Below are positions 23,038 through 31,458 of a DNA stretch of 31,458 bases, piece by piece. The notes beneath the pieces are model-generated. The model ran no database searches and was not told the DNA's origin. It saw only the letters and a program-made list of their open reading frames with translations. A program made the translations under genes and the position numbers. Source of the DNA: an uncultured Lachnospiraceae bacterium (GTDB taxonomy: Bacteria; Bacillota; Clostridia; Lachnospirales; Lachnospiraceae); the NCBI GenBank assembly GCA_902797705.1, contig CADBTX010000273.1:1-31458 (forward strand), given 5' to 3'. Positions within the stretch are counted from its first letter, which is position 1. Every line of letters begins with the position of its first letter.

Positions 23038-24429
23038 TCAATGAGTGCTGAGATATTCGTCAATTCCCTTGGCTGCAGCTCTTCCCGCTCCCATGGCGAG
23101 AATGACGGTAGCGGCTCCGGTTACCGCGTCTCCTCCGGCGTAAACCTTTTCCTTGCTGGTGGAACCGGTCTCCTCATCGGCCACGATGCACTTCCTCCTG
23201 TTTATCTCCAGTCCCTTTGTGGTGCTTGAGATGAGAGGATTGGGGCTGGTGCCCAGGGACATTATAACGGTGTCGCATTCTATCTCATATTCCGAGCCTG
23301 GTATCTCAACAGGGCTCCTTCTTCCTGATTCATCAGGCTCTCCAAGCTCCATCTTTATTATCCTGATACCCTTGACCCATCCATTCTCGTCCTCTAATAT
23401 CTCCACCGGATTCTGAAGAAGGTCGAAGATGATACCCTCTTCCTTCGCGTGATGGACCTCTTCCACTCTGGCAGGAAGCTCAGCCTCGGATCTCCTGTAC
23501 ACCACATGTACCTCGGCGCCGAGACGAAGGGCTGTACGGGCCGCATCCATGGCCACATTTCCGCCTCCCACGACTACTACCTTCTTTCCCCTGGCGATAG
23601 GGGTATCGTAATCATCCCTGTAGGCCTTCATCAGGTTGTTTCTTGTGAGGAACTCGTTTGCGGAATATACTCCGAGAGCCTGTTCTCCCGGTATGTTCAT
23701 GAATTTCGGAAGGCCTGCGCCGGATCCGATATATACAGCGTCAAAGCCCTCTTCATTTAAGAGCGCGTCAACCGTTGTGGACTTTCCGATGACCACGTCG
23801 GTCTCTATCTTAACCCCAAGGGCCTTAACATTCTCGACTTCGGGACCCACCACCTTGTCCTTCGGAAGACGGAATTCGGGGATTCCGTAGACCAGCACTC
23901 CCCCCGCCTTATGCAGGGCCTCAAAAATCGTAACGTCATAACCAAGCTTCGCAAGGTCTCCCGCACAGGTAAGTCCTGAAGGGCCGGAACCTATGACTGC
24001 AACCTTCTTTCCCTTCTTTTCAGCCTTTACCTCGGGCTTTATCCCCATCTCTCTGGCTGTATCTGCCACATAGCGCTCCAGCTTTCCTATGGAAACACTC
24101 TCGCCCTTTATTCCCCTTACGCACTTTCCTTCACACTGGCTCTCCTGGGGACAAACACGCCCGCAGACAGCGGGAAGCGCACTGGATTCGGAAATGATCT
24201 CAGCAGCAGTCTTTATATCATCCTCTTTTACAGCCTTGATAAAACCGGGAATATTTATTGATACGGGGCAGCCTTCTATACAGCGTGCGTTCTTGCAGTT
24301 AAGGCAGCGCTCCGATTCACTCATAGCCTCTTCTTTATTGTATCCAAGGCACACCTCCTCAAAATTGGTGGCCCTTACCTTGGGATCCTGTTCACGTACA
24401 GGCACCTTTTTTAACATATCTGTCGGCAT
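23038..24429 (-). CDS. nfnB: NfnB / glutamate synthase small-subunit-like flavoprotein
   Basis: Large subunit of the electron-bifurcating NADH-dependent ferredoxin:NADP+ oxidoreductase (NfnAB), or the GltD-like protein from which it derives. In 463 residues: two N-terminal [4Fe-4S] clusters (Cys42, 45, 50, 54 in RCLNCKNARCIEGCP and Cys89, 93, 99, 103 in VCGRVCPQESQCEGKC), the FAD site VAVIGSGPSGLTCAGDLA (143-160), the NADPH site VVVGGGNVAMDAARTALRLG and the closing VYAGGDAVTGAATVILAMGAG. The adjacent nfnA-type gene makes Nfn the better call than glutamate synthase, whose large subunit is absent. AAGGA lies 6 bases before the ATG. Confidence 0.88.
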   Translation of the reverse strand: MPTDMLKKVPVREQDPKVRATNFEEVCLGYNKEEAMSESERCLNCKNARCIEGCPVSINIPGFIKAVKEDDIKTAAEIISESSALPAVCGRVCPQESQCEGKCVRGIKGESVSIGKLERYVADTAREMGIKPEVKAEKKGKKVAVIGSGPSGLTCAGDLAKLGYDVTIFEALHKAGGVLVYGIPEFRLPKDKVVGPEVENVKALGVKIETDVVIGKSTTVDALLNEEGFDAVYIGSGAGLPKFMNIPGEQALGVYSANEFLTRNNLMKAYRDDYDTPIARGKKVVVVGGGNVAMDAARTALRLGAEVHVVYRRSEAELPARVEEVHHAKEEGIIFDLLQNPVEILEDENGWVKGIRIIKMELGEPDESGRRSPVEIPGSEYEIECDTVIMSLGTSPNPLISSTTKGLEINRRKCIVADEETGSTSKEKVYAGGDAVTGAATVILAMGAGRAAAKGIDEYLSTH

Positions 24430-24461
24430 TTTTCTTCCTTTCTTCTCCCTAAAGGGTACTA

Positions 24462-25343
24462 TTACTCACAGTTTCCGCATCCGCCGTGGTGGGTATCCCC
24501 TTCCTTCATCTTAAGGTAGGCCCTGCCTTCCTCGGTCTTGTAAAGGGACATTCTCTTCATGGCACCGTCAAAATCCACCTTTGAGGCGTCAAATTCGGGG
24601 CCGTCAACACAGGCGAATTTCACTTCACCGTCCACCACAAGTCTGCAGGCTCCGCACATTCCGGTTCCGTCAACCATAATGGGATTCATGGAAACAATGG
24701 TATGTATCCCTGCATCAAGAGCAGTCTTCGCCGCAAATTTCATCATTATCATGGGTCCTATGGCAACACACACGTCATAGTGGTTTCCGGCATTTATAAG
24801 TTCTTCCATAACGCTGGTAACCATACCCTTATGCTTATAGGAACCGTCGTCGGTGGTGAGATGGTAATGCTCTCCTGCCACCTCCTCGTATTCCTTTTCC
24901 ATTATCAGGAGATCCTTGGTCTTGGTACCAATGACCACATCAAATTCCACATTGTTATCCCTGCACCACTTCACCTGAGGGTACACCGGAGCGGTCCCAA
25001 GACCTCCGCCCACGAAAAGATACCTTCTTTTTCTGACTTCCTCTATGGGCTCATTTACAAATTCTGAAGGCTGTCCCAGGGGACCTGTGATATCCGCAAT
25101 GGAATCCCCGGTCTTAAGTCTTGACAACTTCAGTGAAGATGCGCCGATTATCTGTGTTGTGATGGTTACGGTACCCTCATCCCTGTCATAGTCGCTGATG
25201 GTAAGCGGTACCCGCTCTGCAGTCTCATCGGCACGGATGATGACAAACTGTCCGGGTTCGCATGTCTTTGCGATCCTGGGGGCTTCGATCACCTGCTTGC
25301 AAATGTTTTCGCAGAGCATCTCTGCTTTTCGGATTTTGAACAT
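24462..25343 (-). CDS. nfnA: NfnA, ferredoxin-NADP reductase-like subunit
   Basis: Small subunit of NfnAB, related to PyrK and sulfide dehydrogenase subunits. It binds FAD, NAD(H) and one [2Fe-2S] cluster. In 293 residues: PGQFVII and RVPLTISDYD for FAD (30-53), GPLGQPSEF (87-95), NAD site FVGGGLGTAPVYPQ (110-123), and the cluster segment DGTGMCGAC...FAC, with Asp225, Cys230, Cys233 and Cys245 matching the Asp-Cys3 ligation known for NfnA. It ends in a short His/Cys tail, HHGGCGNCE. ATG at 25343 has AGGAG about 10 bases upstream; a TTG 10 codons earlier is less likely. Own promoter upstream; nfnB follows by 32 bases. Confidence 0.9.
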   Translation of the reverse strand: MFKIRKAEMLCENICKQVIEAPRIAKTCEPGQFVIIRADETAERVPLTISDYDRDEGTVTITTQIIGASSLKLSRLKTGDSIADITGPLGQPSEFVNEPIEEVRKRRYLFVGGGLGTAPVYPQVKWCRDNNVEFDVVIGTKTKDLLIMEKEYEEVAGEHYHLTTDDGSYKHKGMVTSVMEELINAGNHYDVCVAIGPMIMMKFAAKTALDAGIHTIVSMNPIMVDGTGMCGACRLVVDGEVKFACVDGPEFDASKVDFDGAMKRMSLYKTEEGRAYLKMKEGDTHHGGCGNCE

Positions 25344-25388
25344 TTTACTGATTCTCCTGTCTCTTAGTTTCAATTCCTACAATGCACT

Positions 25389-25417
25389 ATTCTATGATAT
25401 TTGATCTCTTTATACAA
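25389..25417 (-). promoter_or_regulatory. predicted nfnAB promoter
   Basis: TTGTAT (25412-25417) and TAGAAT (25389-25394) on the minus strand with a 17-base spacer, about 46 bases before the nfnA ATG. It suggests that the block from nfnA downward has its own transcription start, apart from the ftsK-fhs-folD genes. A run of eight T just upstream on the same strand (25421-25428) could belong to a weak terminator, but I see no strong stem. Confidence 0.55.
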
Positions 25418-25432
25418 GAAAAAAAATATGTC

Positions 25433-26893
25433 TCAATAGAACAAAGTAAATCCGTATCTCCCGTCGGGCTTGATATTGGCCCGGTACATCATGCAGCTTA
25501 CCACATCCACGGCATAGGCTGTGCCGGTGTCCTCAAGGATGCCCTCGGGGCTTTCCAGATATTCATCAATGATATAGTAGGTCCTGCTCCCTTCCTTGGC
25601 GGCCTTTGTACACATATACTTATAGTGACCCTTGACCCCGGACTTGTTCCCGTAGATATCGATGAGATTTCCTGTGGCCACAAGGGATGCCGCCACATAA
25701 TTGGTGGCGTCCTGGGATGAACATACTCCCTGGACATTGAGGTTATATTCCTTCTCCACCACATTTCCCGAAACGCCCTTTGCCGACACGGCCCGGAACT
25801 TATAGGTGCTCTTTCCGAGCTGCATGGGAAGCATATGCTCATAGACTTCGGAGGCTTCCGTAGGCTCGCTGCCGTCTGTGGTGTAATAGATGACGGCGGT
25901 CTCCGGATCATCGGTCTTGCAGTTTATATACTTCGGCTGGGAATAATTCCCGGAATCCGGTTCTATTTCAGGATCCTTCGGCAGATTGAACTTCACCGTA
26001 TATTTCATGCTGACAAAGGGACTTGTCATGTCATGGGCATTTATGCAGACAGCAGTGACCACCGTTTCTCCCTCTCCGATATGCAGCGGCCCCATATAGA
26101 GCTCCGAGGAGGAATCCGGCTCTGTGCCGTCCAGGGTATAATAGATGTCCCCCTCGTATTCCGAGGAAAGAGTGAGGTCAAACTCCTCATCATAACTGCC
26201 TCCCGCCCTGTCAAAATCAGGGGGCACGGTCATATAGTCCCTGAACCTGGAAAAGACATCATTGTCAACGGAACCCGCCACCAGCTTATTGATGTCATCG
26301 AATTTTCCCTGATCCTTATAGATATTTATCAGAAGTTCATAAGCCAGGTCGTTCTCGGGATCCAGTACTATAATGCCCTTCAGCACGGAAACGGCGTCAT
26401 CACTCCTCCCCGACTTGTCAAGGGAATCCGCAAGGGCGATCTGGTCATTGATCTCTAAAAGAGATCCCTCTTCCTTCGATTTGATAAGAGATCTTTCAAA
26501 GCCCTTGACCGCCTCGTCATAATTTCCCTTTTCATAGCTTTCCCTGGCTTCATTTAAGAAATGCGCAAGACTGTTTTTTCCTGAATTGTAAAAAAAGATG
26601 GCTACAAGAACGACCGCCACCAGGAACAGAGCCCCGGCGGTAACAGCCGCAGCCCGGCGGAACATGCCGATCTCACCCCGGATGACAGGAAGCTTTACCG
26701 TATCGGAATCCACTTTCCTGTTGCCATCGGGATCAACAAGCTTACTTAAGGCATCCCTGACCTCATCAGAGTCAACGGCAATGCCCTCGTCTATATTCAC
26801 ATCAAAGTCAGGTACCATCTGGATCGCCCTGCCGCATTTGGGGCAGAACATAAAACCGGATGGTATCTCACTCCCGCAGTCATTACACAACAT
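25433..26893 (-). CDS. zinc-ribbon, TPR and CHB-repeat membrane protein
   Basis: A 486-residue protein of unknown function. The N-terminal four-Cys zinc ribbon (Cys3, Cys6, Cys17, Cys20) lies in the cytoplasm, followed by an acidic stretch and one membrane segment (81-103). Outside come two to three TPR-like helical pairs (107-215), then two chitobiase C-terminal-type beta repeats with the pattern YYTxDGxEP: YYTLDGTEP (251-259) and YYTTDGSEP (337-345). A C-terminal domain of about 95 residues starts near 390 (SSQDATNYVAASLV) and ends in GRYGFTLFY. The ATG at 26893 is chosen; a TTG three codons earlier has an equally weak site. Such architectures occur in Clostridia, but no role is known. Confidence 0.75.
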   Translation of the reverse strand: MLCNDCGSEIPSGFMFCPKCGRAIQMVPDFDVNIDEGIAVDSDEVRDALSKLVDPDGNRKVDSDTVKLPVIRGEIGMFRRAAAVTAGALFLVAVVLVAIFFYNSGKNSLAHFLNEARESYEKGNYDEAVKGFERSLIKSKEEGSLLEINDQIALADSLDKSGRSDDAVSVLKGIIVLDPENDLAYELLINIYKDQGKFDDINKLVAGSVDNDVFSRFRDYMTVPPDFDRAGGSYDEEFDLTLSSEYEGDIYYTLDGTEPDSSSELYMGPLHIGEGETVVTAVCINAHDMTSPFVSMKYTVKFNLPKDPEIEPDSGNYSQPKYINCKTDDPETAVIYYTTDGSEPTEASEVYEHMLPMQLGKSTYKFRAVSAKGVSGNVVEKEYNLNVQGVCSSQDATNYVAASLVATGNLIDIYGNKSGVKGHYKYMCTKAAKEGSRTYYIIDEYLESPEGILEDTGTAYAVDVVSCMMYRANIKPDGRYGFTLFY

Positions 26894-26923
26894 GTCTTTC
26901 AAACCGCCATTTATCCCGGCGAA

Positions 26924-27769
26924 TCATCTCTTCACAGCAAGTAAGGTGTTCTTCATAAGCATCGCTATGGTCATGGGACCAACCCCTCCGGGAACCGGAG
27001 TTATCAATGATGCCTTTTCAGCTACGGAGTCAAAATCCACATCGCCGCAGAGCTTTTTCCCGTTATTCTTTTCGGGGTCCAGCCTGTGAATGCCCACATC
27101 GATTATCACAGCCCCTTCTTTTACATAGCTCTCGTCTATAAGACGGGGCTTTCCGACAGCGGCCACAAGGATATCGGCCTTCCCTGTTATCTCCTTAATA
27201 TTCTCTGTCTTTGTATGGGTCACGGTAACTGTGCCGTTTTCACGGAGTAAAAGAAGGGCCGCAGGCTTTCCTACTATATTGCTCCTGCCCATGACAACGC
27301 AGTTTTTACCGCTTATCTCCACGTTGTAACTTTTCAAAAGCTCGATAATACCCGCCGGAGTACAGGGCAGAAAACCCTTTTCACCGGTCATAAGGGCGCC
27401 GGCGGACTGCTTTGAAAAGCCGTCCACATCCTTATCGGGACTTATGGCATCAATTACCCTGTCCTCACTTATATGGGGCGGAAGTGGAAGCTGCACCAGT
27501 ATCCCGTTCACTTTGTCGTCGTTATTAAGCTTATGGATCAGTTCCAGGAGCTCTTCCTCCCCTGTATCCGCGGGAAGCTCATAGGACAGGGATCCTATCC
27601 CGCAGTATTCACAGGCCTTCTTTTTATTTCCCACATATACCTTTGATGCCGGGTCTTCTCCTACCAGCACCACTGCAAGGCAGGGCTTTACCCCCGTCCT
27701 TTCTATCTCTTCCTTTATCTCTTCTTTTATCCTGGCGGCAACCGCCTTACCGTCTATTATCTTTTCCAT
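26924..27769 (-). CDS. folD: bifunctional methylene-THF dehydrogenase / cyclohydrolase
   Basis: Oxidises 5,10-methylene-THF to methenyl-THF with NADP+ and hydrolyses it to 10-formyl-THF. The 281-residue protein has normal length and shows GEDPASKVYVGNKKKACE (38-55) with the catalytic Tyr-x3-Lys pattern, GILVQLPLPPH, DKDVDGF, the NADP-binding GRSNIVGKPAALLLL and the closing TPVPGGVGPMTIAMLM. GGAG lies 4 bases before the ATG. It follows fhs by 43 bases; the two enzymes form the usual route between formate and C1-THF. Confidence 0.97.
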   Translation of the reverse strand: MEKIIDGKAVAARIKEEIKEEIERTGVKPCLAVVLVGEDPASKVYVGNKKKACEYCGIGSLSYELPADTGEEELLELIHKLNNDDKVNGILVQLPLPPHISEDRVIDAISPDKDVDGFSKQSAGALMTGEKGFLPCTPAGIIELLKSYNVEISGKNCVVMGRSNIVGKPAALLLLRENGTVTVTHTKTENIKEITGKADILVAAVGKPRLIDESYVKEGAVIIDVGIHRLDPEKNNGKKLCGDVDFDSVAEKASLITPVPGGVGPMTIAMLMKNTLLAVKR

Positions 27770-27812
27770 GATGCTCCATTATACTCTTCGTTATGCTTAT
27801 TATCCACCCGGC

Positions 27813-29483
27813 TTAAAACAGCCCCACGATGTTCCCGTCGTCATCCACATCTATGTCAAAGGCTGCCGGCCTCTTTGAAAGCCCGGGCATGGTCATGATC
27901 TCACCGGTAAGAGCCACTACAAAGCCGGCTCCGGCAGATACATACACGTCCCTTACATTGAGGGTGAAGCCGTCGGGGCGCCCGAGAAGCGTGGGATCAT
28001 CCGACAGGGAGTACTGGGTCTTTGCCATACATACGGGAGTCTCTCCGTACCCAAGCTTTGTCAGCTCCTCAATGCTCTTTTCCGCGGCCTTGGAATAGGA
28101 AACCTGTCCGGCGCCGTAGATCTCCTTTGCTATTATGCCGATCTTTTCCCTTATGGGAAGGGTCTCGTCATAGAGCGGCTTAAAATCAGCCTTTCCGGAA
28201 TCGGCGGCCTTTATCACCTTTTCAGCGAGATCGATGCCCCCTTCTCCTCCCTTTGCCCAGACCTCAGCATAGGAATATTCACAGCCCTTATCACGCACGA
28301 ATCCCTCCACATACTTTACCTCGGCCTCGGTATCAGTTACAAAGGAATTGAGGGCTACCACCACGGGAACCCCGTATTTCTTTAAGTTTTCAATATGCTT
28401 TTCAAGGTTTACGATACCCTTCTTTAATGCCTCCAGGTTTTCCTTTCCAAGCTCATCCTTAGGAACGCCGCCGTTATACTTCAGTGCCCTGACCGTCGCC
28501 ACAAGCACGATGGCATCAGGCTTAAGCCCCGCCATACGGCACTTGATGTCAAGGAACTTCTCGGCTCCGAGATCCGCACCGAAACCGGCTTCAGTAATGC
28601 AGTAGTCCGAGATCTTGAGAGCAGTCTCCGTAGCCCTTATGGAATTACAGCCATGGGCGATATTTGCAAAAGGTCCTCCGTGAACGATGGCCGGAGTATG
28701 TTCCAGGGTCTGGATCAGGTTCGGCTTCAAAGCGTCCTTAAGCAGAGCCGCCATGGATCCCACAGCCTTGATATCACCTGCGGTGACCACATTGCCGTCC
28801 AGATCGTAGGCCACGATCATTTTTGAAAGCCTGCGCTTTAAGTCCTTTATATCCTTTGAAAGACAGAATACTGCCATAACTTCGCTGGCAACGGTAATGG
28901 TAAAGTGGTCCTCCCTGGTAAAGCCGTCCGCCTTTGCCCCGAGTCCCACGATCACATTCCTGAGTACCCTGTCATTCAGATCCAGACAGCGCTTTATCGC
29001 GATCCTCCTGGTATCTATCCTGAGTTCATTACCCTGCTGTATATGGTTGTCGAGAAGAGCGCAGCAGAGATTATTGGCTGTGGTGATGGCGTGAAAATCT
29101 CCGGTAAAATGGAGATTCAGCTCGTCCATAGGAAGGACCTGGGCCATTCCTCCGCCTGCAGCGCCGCCCTTTATGCCGAAGCAGGGGCCGAGTGAAGGCT
29201 CCCTTAAGGCGATGACCGACTTCTTATTAAGCCTTCCGAAGGCTTCCCCGAGCCCCACGGTTATAGTGGTCTTTCCCTCTCCCGCCGGAGTGGGGTTTAT
29301 GGCTGTCACCAGAATCAGTTTTCCCTTTTTGTTATTTTCAACCTTTTTCAGAAAGCTTTCGGAGAGCTTGGCCTTGTACTTTCCGTACTGTTCCAGATCC
29401 TCCTCCGTGATCCCAAGCTTTGCAGCCACTTCTCCAATGGGTGAAAGGACCGCTTCCTTTGCAATCTCAATATCAGTCTTCAT
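27813..29483 (-). CDS. fhs: formate-tetrahydrofolate ligase
   Basis: ATP-dependent activation of formate to 10-formyl-THF, used for purine and fMet synthesis and in acetogens for the methyl branch of acetyl-CoA synthesis. With the ATG at 29483 the protein has 556 residues, the usual family length. GGAGG lies 6 bases upstream, while the longer frame to 29528 adds 15 residues that do not fit. Seen: [14 protein letters not shown] (the P-loop, about 60-73), [33 protein letters not shown] and [14 protein letters not shown]. It overlaps the ftsK stop by 11 bases. No other acetogenesis gene except folD is visible, so a general C1 role is the safer call. Confidence 0.97.
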   Translation of the reverse strand: MKTDIEIAKEAVLSPIGEVAAKLGITEEDLEQYGKYKAKLSESFLKKVENNKKGKLILVTAINPTPAGEGKTTITVGLGEAFGRLNKKSVIALREPSLGPCFGIKGGAAGGGMAQVLPMDELNLHFTGDFHAITTANNLCCALLDNHIQQGNELRIDTRRIAIKRCLDLNDRVLRNVIVGLGAKADGFTREDHFTITVASEVMAVFCLSKDIKDLKRRLSKMIVAYDLDGNVVTAGDIKAVGSMAALLKDALKPNLIQTLEHTPAIVHGGPFANIAHGCNSIRATETALKISDYCITEAGFGADLGAEKFLDIKCRMAGLKPDAIVLVATVRALKYNGGVPKDELGKENLEALKKGIVNLEKHIENLKKYGVPVVVALNSFVTDTEAEVKYVEGFVRDKGCEYSYAEVWAKGGEGGIDLAEKVIKAADSGKADFKPLYDETLPIREKIGIIAKEIYGAGQVSYSKAAEKSIEELTKLGYGETPVCMAKTQYSLSDDPTLLGRPDGFTLNVRDVYVSAGAGFVVALTGEIMTMPGLSKRPAAFDIDVDDDGNIVGLF

Positions 29484-31458
29484 CATCTGCCTCCCTTTCC
29501 GAATTGCCGTTTTCCAAAAACGCTTCAAATTCTTCTTTTGTCATCAATACCTGACGTGGTTTGGTTCCGTCTTCCCCGCTTACAACCCCTGCTTCCGCAA
29601 GCTGATCCATGATCCTGGCCGCCCTGTTAAAGCCTATCCTGAACATTCTCTGCAGAACACCGATGGTGGCCTTCTTCTTTTCTGTTACAAACCTGCCTGC
29701 ATCGGCAAAATAAGCATCCCTTCCGTCGTCATTGGTAAGCGGGTCCGGTATGTCCTCTCCGGCATTCCGTTCACTGTTCCCGCTTGATGCCGCAGCATCT
29801 ATCTCTGCCGAAATATCCTTGTCCGTCTCTTCCTTCGGAGCTTCATTCCTTATAAAGTCCGTGACCGCCTGAACCTCGTCATCCGAAACAAAGGCTCCCT
29901 GCAGTCTTTCGGGTCTCGGATATTTCTGGGGATAGAAAAGCATATCCCCGTTTCCCAAAAGCTTCTCTGCCCCGGCAGAATCCAGAATGGTCCTGGAATC
30001 CACGTTCGAGGACACTGCAAAAGCCACCCGGCTCGGCATATTGGCCTTGATAAGTCCGGTGATGACGTCAACGGAGGGTCTCTGGGTGGCGATTATCAAA
30101 TGTATGCCCGCAGCCCTTGCCAGCTGGGCAAGACGGCATATGGAAGCCTCCACATCTTTTTTCTGCACCATCATAAGATCCGCAAGCTCATCCACTATGA
30201 TAACGATCTGGGGCAGTAATTCATAGGGACTTCCGTCTATCAGGGTCTCTCCGTTCCTGTTGAGTTCCGGCACCTTTTCATTATAACCCTCCATATTCCT
30301 CACATGGACCCTGGCAAAAAGCTGGTAGCGCTTCATCATCTCCGCAACGCCCCAGTTAAGGGCTCCCGCGGCCTTCACCGGATCCGTGACCACAGGGGTC
30401 AGGAGATGGGGGATCCCGTTATAGATGGAGAGCTCCACAACCTTCGGATCTATCATTATAAGCTTTACTTCATCCGGCTTTGCCTTATAGAGTATGCTCA
30501 TGATGATGGTATTTATGCATACGGACTTACCGGATCCGGTGGCTCCCGCAATAAGGAGATGGGGCATCTTGTCTATATCATATACCACAGCTTCACCCCC
30601 TATATCCTTACCTACGGCGATGGTGATCTTTGATGCAGCGTTCTTAAAGGGAGCGCTCTCAATAAGCTCCCTCAGCATCACAGGTGAATTGGTCTTATTG
30701 GGGATCTCTATACCTACGGCGGCTTTTCCCGGTATGGGAGCCTCTATCCTGATATCGCGGGCCGCCAGATTCATCTGGATGTCATTTGAAAGATTCAATA
30801 TGGTATTGACCTTTACCCCCTGCTCCGGCTGCATCTCAAAGCGGGTAACGGTAGGCCCCTGGATATAGTTAAGCATCCTTACCCTGACTCCGAAGCTGCT
30901 AAGGATATTCTGAAGCTTCATGGCCGTGCTCTTTAAGGAGTCCTCGCTGTCCTTCTCCATGGCCTTGCCGCTCCTTAAGAGATTTATGGGAGGAAGCTCG
31001 TAGGGCTTAGCCGGCTTTTCTTTTATCTCCTCCGGTTCATGAGGATCCCCGGGGTTATCAATGTCCTCAAGGTCATCAAAATCCTCAGGCTCTTCAAAGT
31101 CCTCAGGCTCATCAAAGACCTCCGGCTCTTCAGGGTCCTCAAAGTCCTCAGCCTCATCAAAGACCTCCGGCTCTTCAAGGTCCTCAAAGTCCTCAGGTTC
31201 ATCAAGGTCCTCAGGCTTAATCATTACCTCAGGCTCTTCATGCACCTTAATTTCCTCTGATCTCCCTTCGTCCTCAGTCTCCGTCAACTCCTCCGGGTCA
31301 TCGTAAAACATCCCCGGTTCACGGATCTCATCCTTTTCTTTACCCCCGGATATAAGGAATTCCTCCGGGATATCCTCATCAAAGGTTATCTCATGCATAT
31401 CGCTCTTTTCGGTTTCATGATATTGCATGAGTTCTTCGTAAAATCTGTTTTCCGCGGC
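29473..31458 (-). CDS. ftsK: DNA translocase FtsK/SpoIIIE, 5' end outside window
   Basis: ATP-driven double-stranded DNA pump acting at the division or sporulation septum. The frame stays open to the right edge (residues upstream of the internal ATG at 31428 read AENRFYEEL), and the N-terminal membrane domain is not in view, so the gene continues beyond the window. Numbering from that ATG: an acidic linker (44-138) rich in Glu, Asp and Pro with tandem repeats, the alpha/beta motor with Walker A GATGSGKS (295-302) and Walker [11 protein letters not shown] (409-418), [11 protein letters not shown], and the C-terminal gamma winged-helix (about 583-640, [22 protein letters not shown]) that reads orienting DNA sequences. 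FtsK versus SpoIIIE cannot be decided from this part. Confidence 0.95.
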   Translation of the reverse strand, partial: AAENRFYEELMQYHETEKSDMHEITFDEDIPEEFLISGGKEKDEIREPGMFYDDPEELTETEDEGRSEEIKVHEEPEVMIKPEDLDEPEDFEDLEEPEVFDEAEDFEDPEEPEVFDEPEDFEEPEDFDDLEDIDNPGDPHEPEEIKEKPAKPYELPPINLLRSGKAMEKDSEDSLKSTAMKLQNILSSFGVRVRMLNYIQGPTVTRFEMQPEQGVKVNTILNLSNDIQMNLAARDIRIEAPIPGKAAVGIEIPNKTNSPVMLRELIESAPFKNAASKITIAVGKDIGGEAVVYDIDKMPHLLIAGATGSGKSVCINTIIMSILYKAKPDEVKLIMIDPKVVELSIYNGIPHLLTPVVTDPVKAAGALNWGVAEMMKRYQLFARVHVRNMEGYNEKVPELNRNGETLIDGSPYELLPQIVIIVDELADLMMVQKKDVEASICRLAQLARAAGIHLIIATQRPSVDVITGLIKANMPSRVAFAVSSNVDSRTILDSAGAEKLLGNGDMLFYPQKYPRPERLQGAFVSDDEVQAVTDFIRNEAPKEETDKDISAEIDAAASSGNSERNAGEDIPDPLTNDDGRDAYFADAGRFVTEKKKATIGVLQRMFRIGFNRAARIMDQLAEAGVVSGEDGTKPRQVLMTKEEFEAFLENGNSEREADDED
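31063..31194 (-). repeat. 45-base tandem repeat in ftsK linker
   Basis: Two nearly identical 15-codon units, [15 protein letters not shown] and [15 protein letters not shown], are followed by partial units EDFEEP and EDFDDLED. The repeat stays in frame and extends the acidic linker of FtsK. Short C-T-rich words recur on the plus strand as a result. Confidence 0.85.

Noticed and set aside
25421..25428. Strong terminator before nfnA
   Set aside because: There is a run of eight T on the minus strand, but no convincing stem directly before it.
25835..26458. 207-residue frame opposite the zinc-ribbon/CHB protein
   Set aside because: Antisense of a gene with recognisable ribbon, TPR and CHB motifs; no Shine-Dalgarno.
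27813..29483. Wood-Ljungdahl acetogenesis cluster
   Set aside because: Only fhs and folD are present; both are common in non-acetogens, and no CODH/ACS, metF or formate dehydrogenase genes are visible.
31039..31306. Repeated short words resembling a CRISPR or intergenic repeat
   Set aside because: The periodicity is 45 bases in the ftsK reading frame and encodes an acidic linker; there are no spacers.

Overview
The window looks like a chromosomal segment of an anaerobic Firmicute of class Clostridia, most likely Lachnospiraceae. This rests on gene content and order: rplS-rbgA-rnhB followed by FliK-like, FlhB-C-like and YraN genes; phoH-pgpH-like-ybeY; an NfnAB pair; DUF3048; HI0933/BaiN family; and a long-form PRPP synthetase. 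Shine-Dalgarno sites are of the AGGAGG type and several genes start with TTG. The taxonomic placement is inference. I see no rRNA, tRNA, CRISPR array, insertion sequence, prophage or attachment site. Coding density is very high and the longest non-coding stretch is about 216 bases, upstream of rplS.

Layout. At the left end manA (minus) and a GT39-type membrane glycosyltransferase gene (plus) diverge from a 120-base region holding two promoters and two dyads. lexA (plus) follows, behind its own promoter and one or two SOS-box-like sites. From 3385 to the right edge every gene (27 of them) is on the minus strand, mostly with overlaps or gaps of a few bases. Read in the direction of transcription, right to left, the blocks are: ftsK/spoIIIE (5' end outside the window), fhs, folD and a zinc-ribbon/TPR/CHB membrane protein; a promoter, then nfnA, nfnB, a second zinc-ribbon membrane protein, rlmH, phoH, a reduced PgpH homologue, ybeY, a DUF3048 lipoprotein, a SpoVB/MurJ-type flippase and a BaiN-like flavoprotein; proB, the 5-formyl-THF cyclo-ligase gene, miaB and a COG2509 flavoprotein; a promoter and structured leader, then rplS, lepB, rbgA, lepB, rnhB, FliK-like, FlhB-C-like, yraN and prs.

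How the genes work together. The rplS block combines ribosome assembly (L19, RbgA), protein export (two different type I signal peptidases), RNase HII and a FliK/FlhB-C pair of unknown job. The rlmH-phoH-ybeY block is about ribosome and RNA maturation. fhs, folD and the cyclo-ligase feed one-carbon units through tetrahydrofolate, and NfnAB interconverts NADH, ferredoxin and NADPH pools.

This is mostly an ordinary housekeeping region. I did not find a clear new defence, mobile or biosynthetic system. The best leads are a PgpH homologue that has lost its extracellular domain and its HD catalytic residues, the FliK-like/FlhB-C pair outside a flagellar operon, an apparently leaderless glycosyltransferase mRNA, the SOS-box arrangement at lexA, and the structured rplS leader.
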